64,000 nucleotides of DNA, from contig DAHUYB010000097.1 of assembly GCA_027315405.1 (NCBI GenBank), positions 1 through 64,000 of the forward strand. The letters run 5' to 3'. A model generated the notes under the pieces. That model worked only from the letters and a program-made list of their open reading frames with translations. It was not told the origin of the DNA and made no database searches. Shown here piece after piece: positions 42,727 through 51,208 of the stretch (positions are counted from its first letter, which is position 1; every line of letters starts with the position of its first letter). This DNA comes from Gammaproteobacteria bacterium (GTDB lineage: Bacteria; Pseudomonadota; Gammaproteobacteria; Natronospirales; REEB76). Position numbers and translations under genes: made by a program.

Positions 42727-44313
42727 GTGGCCCAGGGCAAATTGCGCAAAGATGCGGGCTTGGTCGGCCTGTTGTTCGTGGGCGTGAGTACCATGATCGG
42801 CTCCGGCTGGTTGTTCGGCCCCATGCACGCGGCCCAGGATGCCGGGCCCCTCAGTATCGGTTCCTGGGCCATCGCTGCGCTGGTGGTGGGACTCATCGCT
42901 CTGGTCTACGCAGAACTCGGGCCGCTGTTCACCAAGAGCGGCGGCCTGATGTACATGAGTCTCATCACCCATGGCCGGCTGGTGGGCCGGATCTGGAGCT
43001 GGATACTGTTTTTGGCCTACGTGTCCATTGCCCCGGTGGAGGCCATGGCGGTGGTGACCTATGCCAACAACTATTTGCCCGGCATGGTGCATCCACACAC
43101 CGGATTGCTGACCGGCCTGGGCGTTGCGATCTCGGTGCTGGTGCTGGCTCTGCTTACGGCACTCAACTTTCTGATCCTGCGGCTGATTCTTCTGCTCAAT
43201 ACTATCGCCACCTGGATCAAGGTGTGCGCGCCGGTCGGCACCATCATCGTGCTGCTAATCTACTCCCATCATCCCGGGAATCTGTCGGTGTCGGCCCATG
43301 CCAGCGGCAATGGCATGCACATGCTCACCGCGATTTCCACCGCCGGGGTGTTTTTCTCCCTGTTCGGCTTCACCCAGGCGATCCAGTTGGCGGGTGAAAC
43401 GGACAATCCATCGCGCAACATCCCCATTTCCGTGATCGGCACCATTATTATCGGCTTCATCGTCTTCGTACTGGTGCAGTACGCTTTCGTGACGGCCGTG
43501 CCGCCGGAGCTGCTGGCGAAGGATGGCTGGGCCGGGCTTAATTTTATCGGCGATGCGGGACCCATGGCGGGTCTTGCAATAACCATCGGCGCTTCCTTCT
43601 GGGCGCTGGCCTTGTATGCCGATGCCATCATCTCGCCGGCATTCTGCGGTTACATCTGGACCACCGCCACTTCGCGCATGCTGATGGCGATCTCCGATGA
43701 GAAACTTGGCCCCGGACAACTCACTCGCATTAACCGGCATGGGGTCCCATGGGTGGCGTTGATCGTCACCTTCATCATCGGTTTGTTGTTCTTTTTCCCA
43801 TTTCCTTCCTGGCAAAAACTGGTGGATTACGCCTCCTCCGCCACGGTGTTGTCCTATGGACTGGGCTGCATCGTGCTATTGCAGATGCGGCGGGTGATGC
43901 CGCAGGTGCACCGACCGTTTAAGTTATGGTGGGCGTGGATCATCGCACCGCTGGCTTTCATTGCCTCCAACTTCGTCATGTTCTGGGCAGGATTTTCCGT
44001 AGTCAGCTTTTTATTTTTAATACTGCTGGTGGCTCTGGTGGTATATCTGATTTATCGTGCACTTAAATCCGGCGAAAAGGATCCTCTCGACTGGCGGCAT
44101 GCACTTTGGCTGCTCCCGTATTTCGGCGGTATGTGGATACTGGGTTGGATTGGCCCGGTATCCATGGGGGGCATCGGTGCGCTCAACATCTATTGGGACA
44201 TGCTGGCGGTGGCGGTGTTGAGCCTGGTTATCCTCTATATCGCCTTGAATACCAGCGTCAGCGCCGAACGCTCGCACGCGTATTACGCCGACATCCTCAA
44301 GGCCGACGCCTGA
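42727..44313 (+). CDS. APC family amino acid permease
   Basis: 528 aa starting GTG with a strong AAGGAG site 7 bases upstream. It has about 13-14 membrane helices, with the family signature near the start (GLLFVGVSTMIGSGWLFGP) and GGVFFSLFGFTQAIQLAGE-like helix 6 (AGETDNPSRNIP). Such proteins import amino acids or polyamines. The length and a C-terminal pair of extra helices fit the larger APC subgroup. Divergent from the methyltransferase gene. Confidence 0.92.
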   Translation: MAQGKLRKDAGLVGLLFVGVSTMIGSGWLFGPMHAAQDAGPLSIGSWAIAALVVGLIALVYAELGPLFTKSGGLMYMSLITHGRLVGRIWSWILFLAYVSIAPVEAMAVVTYANNYLPGMVHPHTGLLTGLGVAISVLVLALLTALNFLILRLILLLNTIATWIKVCAPVGTIIVLLIYSHHPGNLSVSAHASGNGMHMLTAISTAGVFFSLFGFTQAIQLAGETDNPSRNIPISVIGTIIIGFIVFVLVQYAFVTAVPPELLAKDGWAGLNFIGDAGPMAGLAITIGASFWALALYADAIISPAFCGYIWTTATSRMLMAISDEKLGPGQLTRINRHGVPWVALIVTFIIGLLFFFPFPSWQKLVDYASSATVLSYGLGCIVLLQMRRVMPQVHRPFKLWWAWIIAPLAFIASNFVMFWAGFSVVSFLFLILLVALVVYLIYRALKSGEKDPLDWRHALWLLPYFGGMWILGWIGPVSMGGIGALNIYWDMLAVAVLSLVILYIALNTSVSAERSHAYYADILKADA

Positions 44314-44399
44314 CGGACACCAGATGACTGCGCTGGTTGGATTGCTCGCGATTCCGTGAAGCCTGCGCCTACGTCAGCCTTAGATTCAGGCCTGCCGCA

Positions 44400-45980
44400 T
44401 CAATCGGTATCGAATTGCTGCCACCAGTGGGCGGGCGGCGGCTGTGGCGTCGCAGGCACGGGCATGTCAGCGGCCGCCGGCAGCACGCGATACAGCACCA
44501 TGGGCTCCTCGGCTTTGACTTTGAAAATTTCCTCGAAGTACGGTGGCTGCGGTACCGGCAGAAATTTCCTGTTCTCCGGTTGGTCGCTGGGACCAAGGTA
44601 TTTGGTGTTCACCAGCACATAGGCGCCGGGTTTGATCTCACCGCGGTGAATTTCGGCGTAAAGTTCGCGGCTGGAGCGTACATAAGGCATGGGCGCGCCC
44701 AGCACATAGAGCGTCATGGGTCGCGGCCATTGGAAACTCACCACCTGCCCGGGTTCTTTCGCCATCACCGCCTTAATCTGTTCGTATCCCGCGAGGCCGC
44801 CGATGCGCCGATCGTGAAATGGCAGCCAGGCGATCACCATCACCCCGAAGAACAGAATGAATGCCGCTGCCCAGATTTGCAGCGCTGCCCGCATCCATCC
44901 GCTCCAGCGTCCGCGGAACAGCATGGGTACCGCGGCCAGCGCCAGCAATGCCATGGCCGGCGCCGCCGGCAGGATGTATTTGCTCTGCTTGGACGCCGAA
45001 ATGGTGAAGAACAGCAGCGTCCATAACGCCCATGTCAGCAGCACACGCCAGCGGAATTCACGGATGTGACGGAAGCCGAAATAGATTCCCAACGGCAACA
45101 GCAACGATAACGGAAACATATCCCCCCAGACGGTCTGCGCATACATCCACCAGGGTTGCAAATGATCGAATCCCACCAGGAAGCGGGTGAAATTCTGATA
45201 TACCAACACCGCGCGCACGAATTCCCAGTTCACCGTCAAGCCGGCGGCGATATACCAAGGCACAATGCCGAGCAGCGCCAGCGCCAGCCCGCGTATGGGC
45301 GCCAGGCGCCAACCTTCCCTGAATATCCAAGCGCTGCGTATGCCCATGTCACGGCCCGCGCTCATCACCGGTTGGGCACTCACGAAGGCCGACACTATGA
45401 TTTCAATGGTCATGGCCGGCAGCGTGATCGCCAAACCCACCGGACCCTTCGCGGCCGTGGCCAGCAGCACCCCCAGCCACAGTTCCCAGGGAAAGCCGCG
45501 GCGCATGGGATCGGTGCGCAAATGCACAAAGCCACTGAAAGCGATGAGCGTTCCCAGGATCAGCAGACTGTCGGATTGAGCGGTGAAAAAGTTGTAGAGA
45601 ATCCCCGGCAGCGCCGCGGCGGTGAGTGCCAGCAGCCAGCGTGGCCACTGGGGAAACAGTTCTTTCTGCAGACGTACCAGCCACCACACCCACAGCAGCA
45701 AGCCGATATACCCCGGCAGGCGGATGGCGGCCAGGAGCGGCAAACCGCTGAGTTTGCCGGCGATGCCCAGCCAGAAGTACAGCGGCGGGTATTCAATGTA
45801 AGGCACGCCGTTCTTGATCGGGATCAGCCATTCGCCGCGCGCCAGCATTTCGCGCACGGCCTCTGCGAAGCGCGGCTCCATCGAGGGTACCGGCCCATGA
45901 TTGAACAACGCCAGCGCGTAAATCACGGCCAGCGTCACGAATAACCAGTTAAGCGGATTATATTTTCTCAGGGGCTGCAT
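44400..45980 (-). CDS. ArnT/PMT-like membrane glycosyltransferase (GT39/GT83 type)
   Basis: About 526 aa from ATG 45980 (AGGTGAT upstream); a longer start at 46019 adds 13 residues. Eleven or twelve membrane helices. The first periplasmic loop carries NHGPVPSMEPRFAEAVREML and the helix start EYPPLYFWLG, the acidic loop pattern typical of these enzymes, which use undecaprenyl-phosphate sugars. A short C-terminal soluble domain follows. It may modify lipid A or other envelope glycans. Divergent from rlmJ. Confidence 0.85.
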   Translation of the reverse strand: MQPLRKYNPLNWLFVTLAVIYALALFNHGPVPSMEPRFAEAVREMLARGEWLIPIKNGVPYIEYPPLYFWLGIAGKLSGLPLLAAIRLPGYIGLLLWVWWLVRLQKELFPQWPRWLLALTAAALPGILYNFFTAQSDSLLILGTLIAFSGFVHLRTDPMRRGFPWELWLGVLLATAAKGPVGLAITLPAMTIEIIVSAFVSAQPVMSAGRDMGIRSAWIFREGWRLAPIRGLALALLGIVPWYIAAGLTVNWEFVRAVLVYQNFTRFLVGFDHLQPWWMYAQTVWGDMFPLSLLLPLGIYFGFRHIREFRWRVLLTWALWTLLFFTISASKQSKYILPAAPAMALLALAAVPMLFRGRWSGWMRAALQIWAAAFILFFGVMVIAWLPFHDRRIGGLAGYEQIKAVMAKEPGQVVSFQWPRPMTLYVLGAPMPYVRSSRELYAEIHRGEIKPGAYVLVNTKYLGPSDQPENRKFLPVPQPPYFEEIFKVKAEEPMVLYRVLPAAADMPVPATPQPPPAHWWQQFDTD

Positions 45981-46050
45981 CAATATCACCTGCCGCGAAC
46001 CCAACACCGCAGCCATCATAGCAAGTCTTTTTCATGCGAAGATGCCTCGC

Positions 46051-46908
46051 ATGAATTACCGCCATGAGTTTCACGCCGGCAATTTTGCCGATGTGATGAA
46101 GCACACGCTGCTGATCATCCTGCTGGAAGCTTTGAACCGTAAACCCGCCGCCTGGCGTTATTTCGATACCCATGCGGGTGCCGGCCGTTACGATCTCAAG
46201 AGTCAGGCGGCGATAACAACAACCGAAGCAGCCAACGGTATCGGCCGGCTATGGCCACAGCGGAATAACGCACCGGTTCCGGTGCAGCAACTGTGCGCCA
46301 TTGTTGCTGGAGTGAATCCGGCACTCGCGACGGGTGCCGTGCCGCGATTCTATCCAGGCTCGCCTTCGATTGCCGCGGCGTTGGCGCGTACCCAGGACCG
46401 GCTGGTGCTGGCAGAACTGCATCCCCAGGAACAACGCCTGCTGCGGAACCAGTTCCACGCTGATCCGCGTGTGGCGGTGCATGACCGTGACGGTTATGAA
46501 ATGCTTACGGCACTGGTGCCGCCGTCCGAACGTCGCGGTCTGGCGCTCATGGACCCACCCTTCGAACAGCCGGATGAATTCAATGCACTGCTTGAAGCCT
46601 TGCGCAACGCACACGCCCGCTGGTCCAACGGCGTGTATGCACTGTGGTATCCCATGAAGGACGATAGTGCCGTGAGCCGTTTCTACCGCCAGCTGGCGGC
46701 ATCCGGTATGCCACACATGCTGGTGGCAGAATTTCGCGTGGCGCAAGCGGCCGCCGGACTTTTCTCAGCCTGCGGCATGTTGGTGGTAAATCCACCCTGG
46801 CAAAGTGAAAAGACCATCGGCGAAGCCCTGCATTTTCTGTCGGATGCGCTGGCCCAGGACCGTGGAGACAGCCGCGTGCGCTGGCTGCCATCAGGAACGG
46901 AGGACTGA
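46051..46908 (+). CDS. rlmJ: 23S rRNA (adenine(2030)-N6)-methyltransferase
   Basis: 285 aa. Start MNYRHEFHAGNFADVMKH matches RlmJ exactly in pattern (YRHxFHAGNxADVxKH). It is followed by the SAM region YFDTHAGAGRYDL and the catalytic motif IV DPPFE with RGLALM before it. It methylates A2030 in 23S rRNA. The three residues before 46051 are unlikely to be used. Confidence 0.95.
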   Translation: MNYRHEFHAGNFADVMKHTLLIILLEALNRKPAAWRYFDTHAGAGRYDLKSQAAITTTEAANGIGRLWPQRNNAPVPVQQLCAIVAGVNPALATGAVPRFYPGSPSIAAALARTQDRLVLAELHPQEQRLLRNQFHADPRVAVHDRDGYEMLTALVPPSERRGLALMDPPFEQPDEFNALLEALRNAHARWSNGVYALWYPMKDDSAVSRFYRQLAASGMPHMLVAEFRVAQAAAGLFSACGMLVVNPPWQSEKTIGEALHFLSDALAQDRGDSRVRWLPSGTED

Positions 46909-46975
46909 ATATTCTGGCGTTGGTCTAACCCATTCATGTTTACGTAAGCGGCGGGCCGCGGATAAAACCGCAAGT

Positions 46976-47004
46976 TTGACAAATGACTAAAGGTCATCTA
47001 AGAA
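46976..47004 (+). promoter_or_regulatory. Promoter/operator of the TetR gene
   Basis: Perfect -35 TTGACA (46976-46981) and -10-like TAAGAA (46999-47004) with a 17-base spacer. The spacer holds a small palindrome ATGAC...GTCAT, a likely TetR operator for autorepression. Confidence 0.6.
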
Positions 47005-47032
47005 TGGCCAGCAATCGTACCCAGGGGATGCT

Positions 47033-47704
47033 ATGGCACTCAGTAGCCGGGCTATGACAGCCGACCAAAAGCAGTTGCGTCGGGCTTCTATACTGACGGT
47101 GGCGCTGGCGCGTTTCGCCGATACCCCCTACAACGAGCTCACCATGGACCGTATCGCTGCCGATGCGGCCGTGGCCAAGGGCACCCTGTATCTGTACTTT
47201 CGCAGCAAGGAAGAACTGTTCCTGGCGCTTTACGCAGACGAGCTCGCTCGCTGGTTCGATGAATTGGACGCCTCTCTGGAAAAAAATCGCCGCGCTACCA
47301 GCTTCGACAATGTCGTGCAGCTGCTGTGCGATTCGCTCAAGAATCGTCCCATGTTTCTGCGGCTCATCGCCATAGTGCACACGGTGCTTGAACGCAACGT
47401 AGACTTGACCACAGTGCGCCGTTTCAAAACACGCATGAAGGAACGCGTGTTGAATACTGGGGCGCTGCTGGAAGCCTCGCTGCCCTTTCTCAAGCCGGCC
47501 CAGGGCGCCGACTTATTGCTTAAAATCAACGCACTGGTGATCGGTTTCCAGCACCTGGCTGAGCCTTCCGGTGTGGCTGCGGAAATTCTTAAAGAACCTG
47601 AGCTGGCGTTGTTCCGCGTAAATCTCACCGAACAACTGCTGAGTACCTTGCGGACATTGCTCATGGGGCTGGCTTACCAGGCCAAGTACGGCAGTGAAAA
47701 ATAG
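47033..47704 (+). CDS. TetR/AcrR family transcriptional regulator
   Basis: 223 aa. The N-terminal HTH (RRASILTVALARFADTPYNE, then IAADAAVAKGTLYLYFRSKEELFLAL) is a textbook TetR DNA-binding domain; the C-terminal helical part binds an unknown ligand. It is followed in the same direction by an SDR remnant whose start overlaps its end, and then by a HutD-like gene. The promoter at 46976 suggests autorepression. Confidence 0.93.
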   Translation: MALSSRAMTADQKQLRRASILTVALARFADTPYNELTMDRIAADAAVAKGTLYLYFRSKEELFLALYADELARWFDELDASLEKNRRATSFDNVVQLLCDSLKNRPMFLRLIAIVHTVLERNVDLTTVRRFKTRMKERVLNTGALLEASLPFLKPAQGADLLLKINALVIGFQHLAEPSGVAAEILKEPELALFRVNLTEQLLSTLRTLLMGLAYQAKYGSEK

Positions 47705-48017
47705 GGCTTCCCTGGACGGAAAAACCGCGCTGATTACCGCTGTGTCCAACGGCTTGGGAGCCGAATGCGCACGCCAGCTCGCCGCCATGGGCTGTCACCT
47801 GATTCTGGTGGCGCGCCGTGAGCATCGCCTGCAAGCCCCCCGGCAGGAACTGCTTGCCCGGCACCCGGTCAGTGTGCAGGTGTTACCGGCGGATTTGGCT
47901 GAACCCGATTCGCCCCAGACACTCTACGATGACATCAAGGCCGCGGGTTTATCCGTTGACATACTTGTCAATAACGCCGGTTATGGTATCCATGGTGAGC
48001 ACGCGGCGCATGCGTGA
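47694..48017 (+). pseudogene. Truncated short-chain dehydrogenase
   Basis: A 107-residue frame with GTG start overlapping the TetR stop. It has the N-terminal half of a classical SDR (KTALITAVSNGLGAECARQL, LILVARREHRLQ, VDILVNNAGYGIHGE) and then stops; the catalytic Ser, Tyr and Lys half is absent. The first glycine of the TGxxxGxG motif is also Ala. It is a deletion remnant joined directly to the hutD-like gene, and cannot be an active enzyme. Confidence 0.8.
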
Positions 48018-48642
48018 ACCGTCGCACGGCATTTGCCTGTTGCAGCCGCAGGATTACCGGCGCATGCCGTGGAAAAACGGCTTGGGAATGACCACGGAGC
48101 TCGCGGTTTCTCCAGTAGGCGCCGGACTCAATGGCAAACCCTTTGATTGGCGCGTGAGCCTTGCCGAGATTGAGACTAGCTGCGAGTTCTCGCGGTTTCC
48201 GGGTTATGACCGCAGTATTCTGCTGTCTGAAGGCGCCGGCATGGAATTCAGTTTCGATTCAGCCCCGCTGCAGCGCATCGAACAGCGTTACCAGCCTTTC
48301 AATTTCAAGGGTGAATGGCAAACCTATTGCCGCTTGCTGAATGGGCCAGTGCGTGACTTCAACGTGATAAGCGTGCGTGCCAAATTGAGGCATGCTTGTG
48401 AGGTAGTCACGTCCCTCAGCTCGATTAACTGGCAGCCGAACTCCGGGGTATTACTGATCCATTGTTTCGCGGGTGGACTCATTCTGGAAGGTGCGAGCGA
48501 CAGGCAGATCGAATTGGACACACGGCACACTCTGCTGCTGGAGAAACATGCCGGTAGTCTCAAAAATGCGCTGTTGAAAATCTCTGCCATATCGACGGAT
48601 ATGGTCGCGGTCATTGTAAGGATCAACAATTATAGTTGCTGA
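48010..48642 (+). CDS. HutD/Ves family protein
   Basis: 210 aa from ATG 48010, overlapping the end of the SDR remnant. The cupin-like HutD pattern is clear: YRRMPWKNGLGMTTELAV, FDWRVSLAEIETSCEFSRFPGYDRSILL, then two barrel halves. HutD proteins accompany histidine utilisation or are stand-alone (Ves); no hut genes are near. Its native upstream region was probably lost with the SDR deletion, so it may depend on the TetR promoter. Confidence 0.85.
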   Translation: MREPSHGICLLQPQDYRRMPWKNGLGMTTELAVSPVGAGLNGKPFDWRVSLAEIETSCEFSRFPGYDRSILLSEGAGMEFSFDSAPLQRIEQRYQPFNFKGEWQTYCRLLNGPVRDFNVISVRAKLRHACEVVTSLSSINWQPNSGVLLIHCFAGGLILEGASDRQIELDTRHTLLLEKHAGSLKNALLKISAISTDMVAVIVRINNYSC

Positions 48643-48779
48643 GCCCGCCAAGGTAAGGGCGTCAAAGGTCAAAATACCGGCGATATTTTGCCCCGCCCGA
48701 ACGCCCGCACAGAACACGCGGGCCGGTAGGCGCAGCAGGAATGGTTGCTTACAAATGCATTTCGACGGACAGGAAGTGA
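48643..48779. other. 137-bp spacer between the HutD-like gene and the tRNA
   Basis: No ORF, promoter or strong hairpin is evident. It holds the 3' flank of the tRNA gene (minus strand), where the bases after the discriminator are TCA rather than CCA. Confidence 0.3.
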
Positions 48780-49092
48780 TGGGCCTGCCAGGACTCGAAC
48801 CTGGGACCAAGGGATTCACATGTTCCCGCCGTTTCCGGCAGGGGTGGACTATCTCATCACCCGCAGCATTTATTGCTGGTAGGGTGCGGGAAGCTTGAAC
48901 CTGTTATTAAGGGCACTAAAGCCCTCAGGTAGTCTCTGCACCTTCCGGCAGTGTACCGCCGGTTTGGCTCAGGGTTACCAGCGGCAAAGCCGTGGAGGCT
49001 TCCCTGAATTCATCCCGTTTGCATCTGCATCTTGCAATGCAGAGTCACCATTTTGATGAGTCCCCTGCTCTAACCAACTGAGCTACAGGCCC
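48780..49092 (-). tRNA. tRNA-Ile(CAU, lysidine type), interrupted by an intron
   Basis: Exon 1 (49092-49056) has acceptor GGGCCTG, D-arm GCTCAGTTGGTTAGAGC, and the anticodon arm up to CAT. Exon 2 (48816-48780) starts AATCCCT and gives the variable loop, T-arm CCAGGTTCGAGTCCTGG, acceptor CAGGCCC and discriminator A. Joined, they make a complete cloverleaf with anticodon stem GGGGA/TCCCT and loop CTCATAA. The arm sequence around CAT matches tRNA-Ile2 better than elongator tRNA-Met; TilS would convert C34 to lysidine. CCA is not encoded. The split lies between positions 36 and 37. Confidence 0.92.
48817..49055 (-). ncRNA. Group I intron (IC3-like) inside tRNA-Ile(CAU)
   Basis: 239 nt with no ORF. 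The 5' splice site follows U of the CAU anticodon, and the last intron base is G. An internal guide GUG (49048-49046) pairs with CAU as in the Azoarcus tRNA-Ile intron. Conserved core elements are present: P AATTCAGGGAA (about 49010-49000), Q AACCCTGAGCCAA (48976-48964), R GGTGCAGAGACTAC (48942-48929), S AGATAGTCC (48854-48846); R and S form P7. P2 (CTGCAT/ATGCAG), P6 (CCGGC/GCCGG), P8 (GGGC/GCCC) and a P9 stem capped by a GAAA tetraloop can be drawn. Self-splicing is expected. Confidence 0.93.
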
Positions 49093-49107
49093 ATTTCTGT
49101 CGGGCCG

Positions 49108-49113
49108 ATTATA
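49108..49113 (-). promoter_or_regulatory. -10 box of the tRNA-Ile gene
   Basis: A perfect TATAAT on the minus strand, about 15 bases before the tRNA 5' end. The matching -35 region is poor and overlaps the rpoD terminator. Confidence 0.6.
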
Positions 49114-49123
49114 ACAGCTCATT

Positions 49124-49156
49124 TCAAAAACAAAGGCCGCGCTGGGCGCGGCCTTT
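49124..49156 (-). terminator. Terminator of the rpoD operon
   Basis: Perfect 11-base arms AAAGGCCGCGC and GCGCGGCCTTT with a 3-base loop (49132-49156), followed on the minus strand by GTTTTTG. It ends the rpsU-yqeY-dnaG-rpoD transcript just before the tRNA promoter. Confidence 0.93.
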
Positions 49157-49176
49157 GATCATTAGCATTACATCTT

Positions 49177-51114
49177 TTAGGACGAAGATTCGTCCAGGAA
49201 ACTGCGCAGTTGATCGGAGCGCGATGGATGCCGCAGTTTGCGCAACGCCTTGGCCTCGATCTGACGGATACGCTCGCGGGTCACGTCGAATTGCTTGCCG
49301 ACCTCTTCCAGGGTGTGATCGGTATTCATGTCGATGCCGAAACGCATGCGCAGCACCTTGGCTTCCCGCGGCGTGAGGCTTGCCAGCACCGCGTGCGTCT
49401 GCTCACGCAGACCTTCCGAGGTGGCGGCATCCACCGGTGAAGTAACCGACACATCTTCGATGAAATCGCCGAGATGCGAGTCCTCGTCGTCGCCGATAGG
49501 GGTCTCCATGGAAATCGGTTCTTTGGCGATTTTCAGAACCTTGCGTACCTTATCCTCGGGCATTTCCATCTTCACCGCCAGTTCCTCGGGCGTCGGTTCG
49601 CGGCCCATCTGCTGCAGCATCTGGCGGCTGATGCGATTCAATTTATTGATGGTCTCGATCATATGCACCGGGATGCGGATGGTGCGCGCCTGGTCGGCGA
49701 TCGAACGGGTAATGGCTTGGCGAATCCACCAGGTCGCATAGGTCGAGAACTTGTAGCCGCGGCGGTATTCGAATTTGTCCACCGCTTTCATCAGACCGAT
49801 ATTGCCCTCCTGGATCAGATCCAGGAACTGCAGGCCGCGGTTGGTGTACTTCTTGGCGATGGAAATCACCAGGCGCAGGTTGGCTTCCACCATTTCCTTC
49901 TTGGCGCGGCGCGCCTTGGCCTCGCCGATGGACATCTGGCGATTGATCTCCTTGAGTTCCTGTATTGAAAGGTGCGCCTCATGCTCAATGGCCATGAGCC
50001 GGTGCTGCAATCGCACCACTTCTTCTTTCTGCCGGCCCAACGCCGAGGACCACTTGCGTTTGGATTTGATCTGGCGATCTATCCAACGCACGTTGGTCTC
50101 GTTCTCAGGGAAACTCTTGATGAAATCCTTGCGTGGCATGCCGGCTTTGCCCACGCACAGGCCCATGATCTGGCGTTCGTGAGAGCGGATGGTATCCACC
50201 AGGCGGCGTAGTCCGCCGGTAAGCATGTCGGTCATGCGCGGTGTGAGCTTCAGCAGCATAAGGGTTTCCGCGAGCTGCTTGCGCACACGCATGGTGCTCT
50301 TATGGGCGGTGCCGTGCTTGGCGATGGCCTTAACGACTTTATCGTGCAGCTTTTTCAGCTGCGCGAAACGGCGCGCGGTTTCCTCCGGATCAGGACCGGT
50401 GTCCACCGGGCTGGCGTCCGCATCCGCGTCGCTTTCCTCGTCCTCGTCGTCTCCCGGTTTGCCGGATTTGGCCTTGACCGGCACTTCTATGTCATCACCG
50501 GCCTCGGCGTCTTCCTCAGCCGGCGGCAGCTCGCTGACTACCGGCGTTTCCACATGCGGGGCCGGTTCCTGCACTGAGTTATCGGCATTCGGATCAATGA
50601 ACCCCGAAATGATGTCCGTGAGTTTGGTGCGGCCTTCAGCAATGCCAGCGTATTCGGAGAGCAGCAGCGCCGAGGATGCGGGATAGGTGGCTACCGACGC
50701 GAGTACCTGGGTCAGGCCTTCTTCGATGCGTTTGGCGATCTTGATTTCGCCTTCACGGGTGAGCAATTCCACCGTCCCCATTTCGCGCATGTACATGCGC
50801 ACCGGGTCGGTGGTACGGCCGAATTCCGCATCCAGTGCGGCGAGCGCCGCCGCCGCTTCTTCCGCGGCTTCATCGTCATCCGCAGAGGACGCTGGCGCTT
50901 CGGTCAGCAACAGTTGGTCGGCATCCGGCGCCTCTTCGTGCACCGGGATGCCCATGTCGTTGATCATCGCCACGATCTCTTCGATCTGCTCCGGATCAAC
51001 GATCTCGTTGGGTAGATGGTCGTTAACCTCCGCGTAGGTGAGGTAGCCCTGCTCCTTGCCCTTGGCGATCAGGAGTTTGAGCTTCGACTGCTTGTCTTCG
51101 TTCATGTCGGCCAT
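49177..51114 (-). CDS. rpoD: RNA polymerase primary sigma factor sigma-70
   Basis: 645 aa. Region 1.1 at the start ([22 protein letters not shown]), region 1.2 ([21 protein letters not shown]), an acidic non-conserved insert (about 180-250), region 2 ([39 protein letters not shown] with [16 protein letters not shown]), region 3, and region 4.2 ([20 protein letters not shown]). It directs RNA polymerase to housekeeping promoters. Last gene of the macromolecular-synthesis operon. Confidence 0.98.
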   Translation of the reverse strand: MADMNEDKQSKLKLLIAKGKEQGYLTYAEVNDHLPNEIVDPEQIEEIVAMINDMGIPVHEEAPDADQLLLTEAPASSADDDEAAEEAAAALAALDAEFGRTTDPVRMYMREMGTVELLTREGEIKIAKRIEEGLTQVLASVATYPASSALLLSEYAGIAEGRTKLTDIISGFIDPNADNSVQEPAPHVETPVVSELPPAEEDAEAGDDIEVPVKAKSGKPGDDEDEESDADADASPVDTGPDPEETARRFAQLKKLHDKVVKAIAKHGTAHKSTMRVRKQLAETLMLLKLTPRMTDMLTGGLRRLVDTIRSHERQIMGLCVGKAGMPRKDFIKSFPENETNVRWIDRQIKSKRKWSSALGRQKEEVVRLQHRLMAIEHEAHLSIQELKEINRQMSIGEAKARRAKKEMVEANLRLVISIAKKYTNRGLQFLDLIQEGNIGLMKAVDKFEYRRGYKFSTYATWWIRQAITRSIADQARTIRIPVHMIETINKLNRISRQMLQQMGREPTPEELAVKMEMPEDKVRKVLKIAKEPISMETPIGDDEDSHLGDFIEDVSVTSPVDAATSEGLREQTHAVLASLTPREAKVLRMRFGIDMNTDHTLEEVGKQFDVTRERIRQIEAKALRKLRHPSRSDQLRSFLDESSS

Positions 51115-51208
51115 GGTGTCTCGGGTGAAAAACGGCGCCTGTGCGGCGCCGGAGGGGAACCGTTAATTTTATCAGAAAATCTGAGTTTTTCCAGGTAAAT
51201 CAAGTGCT

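Noticed and set aside
45156-45944. 262-codon frame antisense to the glycosyltransferase
   Set aside because: Low-complexity Gln/Arg/His composition typical of a shadow frame.
48781-49092. Two separate tRNA halves or a tRNA pseudogene
   Set aside because: The halves join precisely into one cloverleaf and the insert has the complete group I core, so an intron explains it better.
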